Assembly (NCBI GenBank): GCA_030592225.1
Contig: JAUVJT010000095.1
Span: 1 to 8,018 of the forward strand
From: Candidatus Stahliibacteriota bacterium
GTDB lineage: Bacteria > Hydrothermota > Tepidihabitantia > B3-TA06
Direction of reading: 5' to 3'
DNA: 8,018 nt
How positions within the stretch are numbered: the stretch's first letter is position 1; each line of letters opens with the position of its first letter. Positions 1 through 5,272 of the stretch are shown here, in pieces. The position numbers were made by a program, and so were the translations under genes. Below the pieces are notes generated by a model. The model had not been told where the DNA came from and did not search any database. It was given only the letters and a program-made list of their open reading frames with translations.

Positions 1-691
1 AGTCCTACCGCAGGAAAACGACCATAGGGAGTTGTCATCTGTGGTTTATTCGACATTCTCAGATACCCTCCTGGATTGCACGAGAGATAAGCCTCTTGGT
101 TTGTCCTCCTCCCCTTTTTTTCCCAAACAAATCGAGTTCTGTTCTGTTTACCGTACACAACTGTCCGGAATTCAAACAGTGCATAAATCACCTCTATCGG
201 TTCTGTCGTTAAAGTACGTACATACGAGACTTGCTTCTTTCGCTGACATGGCACAGAAATTGCTGTGAATCAATGTATGGAGGATGTCTGTAAAGAAACA
301 AGAAAAAATTGGGAAAGATTACCGATGAAGCAATTGCCTGGGCACGTGCAGCGGTTTGATTCCATGTTTCGATACCGACGTTACATATATGGCAGGCTTA
401 AGCAGGTTGTGCAAAAACGTGGTGCGGAAGTTTATAAATTGGTGAATGCAGGACGATGATAATGATATTTTTTAGCTGCCGTTATGCTGTCGATGACTGC
501 ATTGAATTGAGATGATAGGGATGGTTATGCGGTGGTTTTCATCCAGACAGGAAAACAGCACTTTGCTGCAACCGGGTGAGGATGTGCAGGGTGCAGCAGC
601 TATTCACGATCCGCTGTTGTTTTTTGAACAGCGAGGGCGGCAAGGGCAGCGAGAAAATAGTCTTATGCGCTCCTCCACCTCTCAGACTTAT

Positions 692-735
692 CCGGCGGCT
701 GGCGGAACGATTTCGACAGCCGCCGGCACTTTTTT
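692..735 (+). terminator. Putative intrinsic terminator
   Basis: A perfect 10-bp inverted repeat (CCGGCGGCTG at 692-701 with CAGCCGCCGG at 717-726) encloses a 15-base loop and is followed after three bases by six T (730-735). This is the layout of a Rho-independent terminator on the plus strand. No upstream gene is recognised, so it may end an RNA or a decayed gene. Confidence 0.5.
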
Positions 736-783
736 AGATGGGAGCAGCGCTATTGAAAAATCCCACGAATCCCTGCTTCACAT

Positions 784-857
784 AAAGAGGTGCCCCGGGC
801 AAGTTTTTCCCGCGGTTTCTTTTCGAACAAATATACCCCCAGGGGCGCCTCTTTTTT
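784..857 (+). terminator. Second terminator-like hairpin with long loop
   Basis: GAGGTGCCCC (787-796) pairs with GGGGCGCCTC (842-851), nine Watson-Crick pairs and one G-U pair. Three further A-U pairs with 784-786 extend it, and six T follow at 852-857. The 45-base loop is long for a simple terminator and contains its own small GGG/CCC hairpin, so a structured RNA is the alternative. A third T6 tract at 881-886 follows another GC-rich palindromic stretch, CGCGAAAGCGCTTGCG (865-880). Confidence 0.35.
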
Positions 858-1021
858 CAATAACCGCGAAAGCGCTTGCGTTTTTTATCAAATCGTCAAT
901 GCTGACTATCGGAGGCGACAATAGTTGAGACACTCGATTTCTTTATAGATTGTGGAGTAGACGTTGACGAGGCGGTAGTTTTCCCGCTGCGAACGTCATG
1001 TAATAATTGGCGCTAAGTTAA

Positions 1022-1131
1022 TCAATATCAAGAATACCCGGTAGAGGCAAGGTGATGATTGCAGGTAAATCCAAAGGGGTACCGTTTTTCAAAACCGAAG
1101 GAAGGGTCTGGTCCGGCTGAAAGGAGACTGA
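1022..1131 (+). pseudogene. 3' fossil of a SpoIIAA/SEC14-like STAS gene, frameshifted
   Basis: The frame after a TAA at 1019-1021 reads through MIAGKSKGVPFFKTEG and then hits TGA at 1118-1120. GKSK..FFKTE is the C-terminal signature of this STAS subfamily; the two intact copies downstream end in FFKTEAEALAWLKE and FFKTDAEALAWLKEE. Shifting frame just after FFKTEG gives GLVRLKGD and a stop at 1129-1131, matching ALAWLKE plus stop. That restored stop overlaps the ATG of the next gene as TGATG, the kind of junction seen between real operon genes. I infer a decayed upstream member of the tandem family with a small frameshift near 1100-1104 and its N-terminal two thirds lost. No N-terminal part is recognisable further upstream. 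A sequencing indel could explain the frameshift but not the missing N-terminus. Confidence 0.5.
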
Positions 1132-1541
1132 TGAAGGTTCCGTTAGAAGAATCCAAGTCCACTGACAGTACCCACCGGCTGGTGTTTGATGCCGACGGTA
1201 TTTGCATCATAACCTTGCAAGGATTGCCGCAACCTGCGGAAATCGAGAGGCTTATAGAGGACTACGTGGCGGGAGTGGAGCTGCATCCCTGGCGTCTCAA
1301 GATGATTTTGCTGGACATCTCGCGACTGCAGCATATGCAAGCCCGGACCAGGCAGGTTTTTTCAGAACTCCTGATTCAGGCGTCTCATCATTATGATGAC
1401 GGGGTATACCTTGCTGTCGCCGGGGGACCATGCATGATACGCAGGTATACTGAGTTTTTTTGCAAGGCGCTTAAATTCGGCGACAGGTTTCATTCTTTCG
1501 ATACCTTGGAGCAGGCCTTTGTATGGCTGAAGAAAAATTGA
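1131..1541 (+). CDS. SEC14/SpoIIAA-like STAS protein (paralog of 5269-5664)
   Basis: A 136-residue soluble single-domain protein with no signal peptide or membrane segment. After a roughly 19-residue variable N-terminus comes an alternating beta-strand/helix pattern typical of STAS/SEC14-like folds. Marks include LDISRLQHMQ (61-70), RQVFSELLIQAS (74-85), AVAGGP (95-100) and the family's closing FDTLEQAFVWLK (123-134). By hand alignment it is about 55% identical to the STAS protein at the end of the rsb operon. STAS domains of this kind act in phosphorylation-dependent partner switching, but the canonical phosphorylated Ser/Thr after a VD pair is not evident, so the activity is unknown. ATG 1131 is chosen because AAAGGAG (1120-1126) lies four bases upstream; an in-frame TTG at 1059 lies inside the preceding fossil. 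The next gene starts two bases after the stop. Confidence 0.85.
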   Translation: MKVPLEESKSTDSTHRLVFDADGICIITLQGLPQPAEIERLIEDYVAGVELHPWRLKMILLDISRLQHMQARTRQVFSELLIQASHHYDDGVYLAVAGGPCMIRRYTEFFCKALKFGDRFHSFDTLEQAFVWLKKN

Positions 1542-1543
1542 AC

Positions 1544-1903
1544 GTGAAGTACAGACTGTGGTTTGATGATGAGCATGACGTTGCCTATCTTAAGGTGTTC
1601 GATTCTTTGGGAGAGAGGGATATCCGGGAGTTAATGGCGCTTACGAAAGAAATATTTGACGGCAGGAAACATTGTCGAATCTTATGCGATCTTACGGAAA
1701 GCTCGGCTGGACTGATCAGCAGGGGAGTCAGAAGAGCGTTTAAGGAAAACGCCAATATCGTGGATTACGAGAAGATAACCCTGGTTGGGGCCAACCCTTC
1801 CATGCGTATGGTTGCCGGAGTGATTCTTACCATCACGGACACTGTTTCCAAGACCCGATTCTTCAAAACCGAGGCCGAAGCCCTGGCCTGGCTGAAAGAA
1901 TAG
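1544..1903 (+). CDS. SpoIIAA-like STAS/SEC14 domain protein
   Basis: A 119-residue cytoplasmic single-domain protein of the SpoIIAA-like family. Visible landmarks are an N-terminal beta-hairpin (KYRLWFDDEHDVAYLKV), RILCDLTE (45-52, the strand and turn where STAS proteins keep their switch residue), the LVGANPSMRMVAG stretch (80-92) and the C-terminal signature FFKTEAEALAWLKE. It is paralogous to 2204-2563, and both are 119 residues when this gene starts at GTG 1544. An ATG at 1523 would add MAEEKLN, but those codons overlap the WLKKN tail of the previous gene in another frame and lack a counterpart in the paralog, so I favour GTG 1544, two bases after the upstream stop (translational coupling). 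The start is the uncertain part; the gene itself is not. No clear terminator follows, only the promoter at 1941. Confidence 0.83.
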   Translation: MKYRLWFDDEHDVAYLKVFDSLGERDIRELMALTKEIFDGRKHCRILCDLTESSAGLISRGVRRAFKENANIVDYEKITLVGANPSMRMVAGVILTITDTVSKTRFFKTEAEALAWLKE

Positions 1904-1940
1904 CCCGGAAGCCCAGTTCGACATCCCCCGAAACCAAGCC

Positions 1941-1968
1941 TTGACAATTTGATACTACTAAGTATAAT
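1941..1968 (+). promoter_or_regulatory. Consensus sigma-70 type promoter (P1)
   Basis: TTGACA (1941-1946), a 16-base spacer and TATAAT (1963-1968) match both hexamers perfectly. Transcription would begin near 1975 and read through the leader hairpin, the STAS fossil and the STAS gene at 2204. It is the strongest promoter seen in the window. Confidence 0.8.
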
Positions 1969-2005
1969 GATACCATTCTGCTCGTTCAAGGTTAGGATAT
2001 TAAAT

Positions 2006-2025
2006 TTAGCGCCTTTAGGCGCTAA
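2006..2025 (+). repeat. Leader inverted repeat
   Basis: TTAGCGCC (2006-2013) and GGCGCTAA (2018-2025) form a perfect 8-bp stem with a TTTA loop, about 30 bases downstream of the expected P1 start and 12 bases before ATG 2037. No T-run follows, so it is not a classic terminator. It could be a 5'-leader stability or translation element, or a protein-binding palindrome. Confidence 0.4.
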
Positions 2026-2036
2026 TAGCAGTGATT

Positions 2037-2207
2037 ATGGAGAGATTCTTGCCATACGAGACTTACTGCTGTATGGAACGCAGAACACGTTGCCTGGATG
2101 TTGTTTGTCTGGACGTTGCAGGTAAACTTTTCCTGAATAAAACCCAGGCCTACTACGATATCGAAGCCAAGGTACTTGCTTGGCTGAAAGGAGACGCGAA
2201 GCGATGA
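2037..2207 (+). pseudogene. Shrunken STAS/SEC14-like gene (56 codons), probable internal deletion
   Basis: A 56-codon frame ends in NKTQAYYDIEAKVLAWLKGD, which aligns with the C-terminal SKTRFFKTEAEALAWLKE of the neighbouring STAS proteins. The first half (YETYCCMERRTRCLDVVCLD and VAGKLFL) weakly resembles the N-terminal hairpin of the same family, as in HEAYVDDANKVMVMRIKGDL. If so, the central 70 or so residues are missing and the two ends are joined. There is no clear ribosome binding site before ATG 2037. The frame stops at TGA 2205-2207, overlapping the ATG of the next gene (ATGA), and its tail supplies the AAAGGAG binding site of that gene. It may therefore persist as a translated leader peptide coupled to the downstream gene, but a decayed gene is the simplest reading. 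Confidence 0.5.
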
Positions 2208-2563
2208 AACACGAAGCTTATGTCGACGATGCAAACAAAGTAATGGTCATGAGGATTAAGGGCGATCTTACCCTGGATGATGCAAAGAAATGCTTACAGA
2301 CTCTCGTCGATCGGATGGGTGATGGTGATCCATACCCCATGCTGGTTGATCTGTCAGATGCTGTCCCCCGTCTGGATAGGGATGTTCGTGGTTATCTGAA
2401 GGAAGAGGGTAAGAACCGGAAGATTAGCAAACAAGCTTTTATTGTAACTAATCCGGCGGTAAGGATGATTTCCAAGATTATGATAGCCACACAGAGTTGG
2501 GCGGAAAGTGTCAAATTCTTCAAGACCGATGCCGAGGCTCTGGCCTGGTTGAAAGAAGAGTGA
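2204..2563 (+). CDS. SpoIIAA-like STAS/SEC14 domain protein
   Basis: A 119-residue soluble single-domain protein, paralogous to 1544-1903. Landmarks are the hairpin around VMVMRIKGDLTLDDA (13-27), MLVDLSD (46-52), FIVTNPAVRMISK (79-91) and the C-terminal FFKTDAEALAWLKEE. The family is linked to the fold of SpoIIAA-type anti-anti-sigma factors. Its exact partner is unknown; being next to a stressosome operon suggests partner switching. ATG 2204 is preferred over an in-frame TTG at 2180 because AAAGGAG (2187-2193) lies ten bases upstream and the start aligns with the paralog. The gene overlaps the stop of the fossil before it and is probably driven by P1. The last 42 bases of shared coding sequence match 1859-1900 at 37 of 42 positions, showing a fairly recent common origin or gene conversion. 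Confidence 0.86.
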   Translation: MKHEAYVDDANKVMVMRIKGDLTLDDAKKCLQTLVDRMGDGDPYPMLVDLSDAVPRLDRDVRGYLKEEGKNRKISKQAFIVTNPAVRMISKIMIATQSWAESVKFFKTDAEALAWLKEE

Positions 2564-2580
2564 GTAATAACCACTTATCC

Positions 2581-2608
2581 TTGACATTGGATGATATGGG
2601 CTTAAGAT
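2581..2608 (+). promoter_or_regulatory. Promoter of the rsb operon (P2)
   Basis: TTGACA (2581-2586), 16-base spacer, TAAGAT (2603-2608, four of six matches to TATAAT). It lies 37 bases before ATG 2646 of the small ORF and is the only good promoter between the upstream STAS gene and rsbR. Like P1 and P3 it is preceded by CC (CCTTGAC) and has 16-base spacing. Confidence 0.6.
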
Positions 2609-2645
2609 ACAACATTATCCTTTTAAAATAAGTATGGGGAGGAAC

Positions 2646-2789
2646 ATGGCGTACCGTGAGCCGTCGCTGCTTAACGGTTGGCCTGAGCAGGGGATTGCGG
2701 TGAGAGTACAGGACGGCTGGACCGCTGAGTTTGGCTTTGAAGAGAGAAACCATGGAGACCGGGGCAGCGTCCGGCTCCCGGGTAATTAA
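2646..2789 (+). CDS. Small ORF (47 codons) leading the rsb operon
   Basis: A complete 47-codon frame beginning MAYREPSLLNGWPEQG and ending SVRLPGN, located between promoter P2 and rsbR. GGGGAGG (2636-2642) lies three bases before ATG 2646, a good but closely spaced binding site; ATG 2634 is in frame four codons earlier. The stop is 16 bases before the rsbR start, with rsbR's own AGGAG in the gap. The predicted peptide is hydrophilic and charged, without a signal peptide or membrane helix, and I do not recognise it. It could be a small stressosome-associated protein, a translated leader affecting rsbR expression, or a chance frame. Being first in the operon with a binding site supports translation; short length and unknown conservation argue for caution. 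Confidence 0.4.
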   Translation: MAYREPSLLNGWPEQGIAVRVQDGWTAEFGFEERNHGDRGSVRLPGN

Positions 2790-2805
2790 GACAGGAGAAG
2801 AAATA

Positions 2806-3459
2806 ATGGCAGAGAGCAAAAAATCTCAAAACAAAGACATCAATAACCTTGATAAACGCATCGAGGCCATAGAGGAGATTCTTGCCGCCGCGGCAGGCGG
2901 TGATTTCTCCGCCGAGATTCCCATAGTAATGGAAGAGGCCGACGTACTGACCTCGGTGGAAACCGGAATCAACATTCTGATATCCGATCTGGGCGACGAA
3001 GTGGTGCAGAGTAACAAGCGGGCTGATCAGCTTCAGGAAAAGCTCGATCTCATCAAGAAACAGCGTCAGGCAATCGAGGAGCTGTCAACACCCATCATCA
3101 AGATGTGGGATAAGGTACTGGTTCTGCCTTTGATAGGAACACTCGACACCCGCCGTTCCCAGAAATTAACCGAGTCCCTTTTGACCGAGATAGCTTTAAC
3201 ACAAAGCAAGGTAACCATCCTGGACATCACCGGGGTGCCCACCGTGGACTCCGCCGTTGCAAATCATCTTCTGAAAACGGTGGCATCGGTAAAGCTCCTG
3301 GGTGCGGAGTGCGTGGTCACCGGCATCCGGCCCGAGGTTGCCCAGACCATCGTTCATCTCGGGGTCGATCTTACCGGCGTGGAAACCCTTTCCAATCTGT
3401 CTGAAGGATTGAAATGGGCCTTCAACCGCTTGAATATGCGTATCGTAGAAGAAGAATAA
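2806..3459 (+). CDS. rsbR: RsbR-like stressosome sensor/scaffold (HAMP-like + STAS)
   Basis: A 217-residue cytoplasmic RsbR homologue. Residues 1-65 form a HAMP-like region (AAAAGGDFSAEIP, then ADVLTSVETGINILISDL) without a membrane anchor. Residues 66-95 are a likely linker coiled coil. The STAS domain (about 95-210) carries SVKLLGAECVVTGIRPEVAQ and related RsbR hallmarks. In Bacillus subtilis RsbRA the kinase RsbT phosphorylates two threonines. The apparent equivalents here are Ser149 (in PTVDSAVANH) and Thr181 (in VAQTIV), so the first site is Ser rather than Thr. RsbR family proteins co-assemble with RsbS into the stressosome shell, their N-termini forming sensory turrets; here the sensor would be HAMP-like rather than globin-like. 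ATG 2806 follows AGGAG (2793-2797) by eight bases. rsbS follows after four bases. The family call is firm; the stimulus is unknown. Confidence 0.93.
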   Translation: MAESKKSQNKDINNLDKRIEAIEEILAAAAGGDFSAEIPIVMEEADVLTSVETGINILISDLGDEVVQSNKRADQLQEKLDLIKKQRQAIEELSTPIIKMWDKVLVLPLIGTLDTRRSQKLTESLLTEIALTQSKVTILDITGVPTVDSAVANHLLKTVASVKLLGAECVVTGIRPEVAQTIVHLGVDLTGVETLSNLSEGLKWAFNRLNMRIVEEE

Positions 3460-3463
3460 GGAC

Positions 3464-3898
3464 ATGGAAACCGACGCCATACCGATCCTGAAGCTTAAGG
3501 ATTTTCTCATTGTCTCCATCCAGACCGATCTGCATGACAGGATGGCCGAGCATCTGCAGTACGATATCCTCAAACGCATCTCACAGACCGAAGCCAAGGG
3601 TGTATTGATAGATATCTCCGCCCTGGAGATGGTAGACTCCTTCATCGGTCGCACCCTGGCTGATACGGCGCGCATGGCGTCTACCCTTGACGCGGAAATA
3701 ATCATCGTTGGTATGCAGCCAGCGGTTGCCATTACCCTTGTCGAACTCGGGCTCTCCCTGGGCGGTGTTCAGACCGCCATAAACCTCGACGAAGGCTATG
3801 ATCTGCTCGAGAAACAGCTGGAAAACAGGTATTTTGACGATGCTGAATCCGAGAAGGATGATCAATCAGAGGCAGCGGATGACAACTCTGCAGATTAA
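3464..3898 (+). CDS. rsbS: RsbS-like stressosome scaffold STAS protein
   Basis: A 144-residue single STAS domain protein closely matching RsbS: IPILKLKDFLIVSIQTDLHD (6-25), GVLIDISALEMVDSFIGR (46-63) and VGMQPAVAITLVELGL (82-97). Ser59 in MVDSFIG falls at the same residue number as the Ser59 phosphorylated by RsbT in B. subtilis, so the switch site is intact. RsbS forms the stressosome core with RsbR and retains RsbT until phosphorylated. Odd feature: about 23 extra C-terminal residues (from RYFDDAESEKDD to the end), strongly acidic, beyond the usual length of about 120. The coding sequence for this tail overlaps the start of rsbT by 20 bases. The start is set by AAGGA in the rsbR stop region, two bases upstream, so initiation is probably coupled to rsbR translation. 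Confidence 0.96.
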   Translation: METDAIPILKLKDFLIVSIQTDLHDRMAEHLQYDILKRISQTEAKGVLIDISALEMVDSFIGRTLADTARMASTLDAEIIIVGMQPAVAITLVELGLSLGGVQTAINLDEGYDLLEKQLENRYFDDAESEKDDQSEAADDNSAD

Positions 3899-4271
3899 GG
3901 AAGAGGCAGATATTGTTCGTGTGCGGAGTACGGCCAGGTCTATAGCTCGCGGTATCGGTTTCGGGCTGGTGGATCAGACTCGCATCAGCACTGCAGTCTC
4001 CGAGCTGGCCCGCAACATCTATGTTTATGCCAGGGAAGGCGAGGTTCTTATCGAGGAGTTATCAAATCCCAGACACGGTATTCGTATAACTTTTACCGAT
4101 AAGGGGCCGGGGATTGAAGATATAGAACTGGCAGAAAAAGACGGTTGGTCATCATCGGGCAGTATGGGAAAAGGATTGCCCGGCGCCAAACGTCTTATGG
4201 ATTCCATGGAGATTCTTTCCAAGCCCGGGGAGGGCACCACGATAATCGTAGCGAAATGGCTGCCTGAATGA
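3879..4271 (+). CDS. rsbT: RsbT-like serine/threonine switch kinase
   Basis: A 130-residue GHKL-type ATPase/kinase of the RsbT/RsbW/SpoIIAB class, near the 133 residues of B. subtilis RsbT. The N box is STAVSELARNIYVYA (37-51, Mg-binding Asn46), the G1 box is DKGPGI (74-79) and the G2/ATP-lid is GSMGKGLPGAKRLMD (94-108). The end GEGTTIIVAKWLPE matches RsbT. It should phosphorylate RsbS Ser59 and the RsbR sites, then leave the complex to activate an output protein, which in Bacillus is the phosphatase RsbU. No RsbU is visible here. ATG 3879 has AGAGG (3868-3872) upstream and aligns with RsbT; an in-frame ATG at 3798 would add residues read from the rsbS tail. It overlaps rsbS by 20 bases and the next gene by four (ATGA). 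Confidence 0.95.
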   Translation: MTTLQIKEEADIVRVRSTARSIARGIGFGLVDQTRISTAVSELARNIYVYAREGEVLIEELSNPRHGIRITFTDKGPGIEDIELAEKDGWSSSGSMGKGLPGAKRLMDSMEILSKPGEGTTIIVAKWLPE

Positions 4272-5272
4272 AGGAAGCCGGCGAGCTGAGAATAGAGGTT
4301 GCCGATCATGTCCCATGGGCCCGGGGGGTTATACACCGCTTTGCTGAAAAACTGGGATTGGAAGAAATCTTGTTGGGCGAGATAGATTTATGCGTAACCG
4401 AACTTCTTACCAACCTGGTCGTGCATAAAGCGAAAGACGGCAAGATACTGTTTCATGAAATTCTCGAGGATGGGCTCCGCGGGATTGAGATCATCGTCGA
4501 AGACAAGGGGCCGGGAATAAAGGACGTTCAGGGTGCGCTGGCAGGAGGGGCAAGTACTGCCGGTTCATTGGGACAGGGACTGGCCGCGGTACAGCGCAGC
4601 ATGGACGTTTTTGAAATACACTCCAATACGGACGGTACCCGGATATCGGTGCGCAAGTATATCCCGCCCACAGACCCCGATTATCTTTCTGCACACGGTG
4701 AACCACAGGTGGGTGTAGCGGTAAGAACTCATCCGCAATCAACCGTCTGCGGTGACGGCCACGTAATATATCACAACGGCCCGCGAATTTTGATTTCCGT
4801 GATAGACGGGCTGGGGCACGGTAAAGAAGCCCGCAAAGCCGCCGCGATTGCCGAAGCCTACCTTCATGCCAATTTCCGCAAGCCTCTCATGCAGATGCCT
4901 GCCGAGCTTCACGCTGTCATGCGGTCAGGCAGGGGAGGAGTGGCCGCGATTGCCGTAATAGATAAAAAAAACCTGAAGCTGGATTTCATAGGCGTCGGGA
5001 ACATAAGCGGAAGACTGTGGTTGCCCGAAGGAAAAACCTGGGTGCGTCCGGTTTCCATGAACGGAACCCTGGGGGTAAGCTTCCGCGAACCGCGTTTGTA
5101 TTCCTATCCATGGCAAAAAGGAAGCGTGTTCATAATGTACTCCGACGGGCTTAAGGAAACCTGGGAACTTTCCACGCAGGAACGCTCGATGCACCCGTCG
5201 CAGATAGCCCGACACCTCGTTGAGCATAACTGGCGCCACACGGACGATGTCACGGTATTAGTGACGAGATGA
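4268..5272 (+). CDS. Fused RsbT-like ATPase and SpoIIE/RsbX-type PP2C phosphatase
   Basis: A 334-residue cytoplasmic two-domain protein. Residues 1-132 are a GHKL ATPase with N box CVTELLTNLVVH (42-53, Asn49), DKGPGI (79-84) and AGSLGQGLAAVQRSMD (98-113). Residues 145-334 are a PP2C/SpoIIE-type phosphatase, like RsbX, with metal-site motifs CGDG (161-164), VIDGLGHG (178-185), MYSDGLKE (290-297) and DDVT (326-329), so both active sites look complete. In Bacillus, RsbX is a separate phosphatase that resets phosphorylated RsbS and RsbR. Here that activity is joined to a second RsbT-like module, which may dock the enzyme on the stressosome, compete with RsbT, or phosphorylate a different STAS partner such as the downstream protein. 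ATP-binding SpoIIE-family fusions of this kind are known in other bacteria. It is coupled by ATGA overlaps to both neighbours. Confidence 0.94.
   Translation: MKEAGELRIEVADHVPWARGVIHRFAEKLGLEEILLGEIDLCVTELLTNLVVHKAKDGKILFHEILEDGLRGIEIIVEDKGPGIKDVQGALAGGASTAGSLGQGLAAVQRSMDVFEIHSNTDGTRISVRKYIPPTDPDYLSAHGEPQVGVAVRTHPQSTVCGDGHVIYHNGPRILISVIDGLGHGKEARKAAAIAEAYLHANFRKPLMQMPAELHAVMRSGRGGVAAIAVIDKKNLKLDFIGVGNISGRLWLPEGKTWVRPVSMNGTLGVSFREPRLYSYPWQKGSVFIMYSDGLKETWELSTQERSMHPSQIARHLVEHNWRHTDDVTVLVTR

Larger units (their letters stand above)
1..1021. other. Gene-poor region, about 1 kb, no convincing gene
   Basis: Open frames exist on both strands but none reads like a conserved protein. The plus frames 32-268, 265-459 and 512-928 have irregular composition and no good ribosome binding site, and a minus frame is open from about 269 to the left edge. 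Two short stretches look more protein-like. One is the plus-strand peptide ITDEAIAWARAAV near 318-356, which joins a preceding frame only by a frameshift. The other is a minus-strand run at 906-995 containing ENYRLVNVYSTIYKEIE, which faintly recalls the end of HEPN/HepT-type proteins but is too short to assign. The region is best read as intergenic DNA with decayed gene pieces. The main structure is a set of GC-rich inverted repeats followed by T6 tracts between about 690 and 890, listed separately. Confidence 0.5.

Noticed and set aside
1..269. Minus-strand frame open from about 269 to the left edge
   Set aside because: About 89 codons without a good start or motif, overlapping an equally open plus frame; not enough to call a gene.
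692..890. CRISPR-like or IS-end interpretation of the repeated hairpins
   Set aside because: The arms differ in sequence and spacing, there are no regular spacers, no transposase and no matching terminal repeats or target duplications.
32..928. Plus-strand open frames 32-268, 265-459 and 512-928 as genes
   Set aside because: No convincing ribosome binding sites, no recognisable motifs and irregular composition; the longest runs through several hairpin/T-run structures.
906..995. Minus-strand peptide resembling a HEPN/HepT C-terminus
   Set aside because: Only 29 codons between stops and the resemblance is loose; no partner nucleotidyltransferase gene is present.
1986..1998. Exact 13-base match TCAAGGTTAGGAT shared with the minus strand at 7443-7431
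   Set aside because: A match of this length is expected by chance about once or twice in a window of this size over both strands, and no common context explains it.
2180..2203. TTG 2180 as start of the third STAS gene
   Set aside because: It reads the tail of the preceding fossil in another frame; ATG 2204 has AAAGGAG and aligns with the paralog.
3196..3732. Long minus-strand frame of 178 codons
   Set aside because: It lies entirely opposite rsbR and rsbS, whose protein sequences are clearly conserved; a shadow frame.
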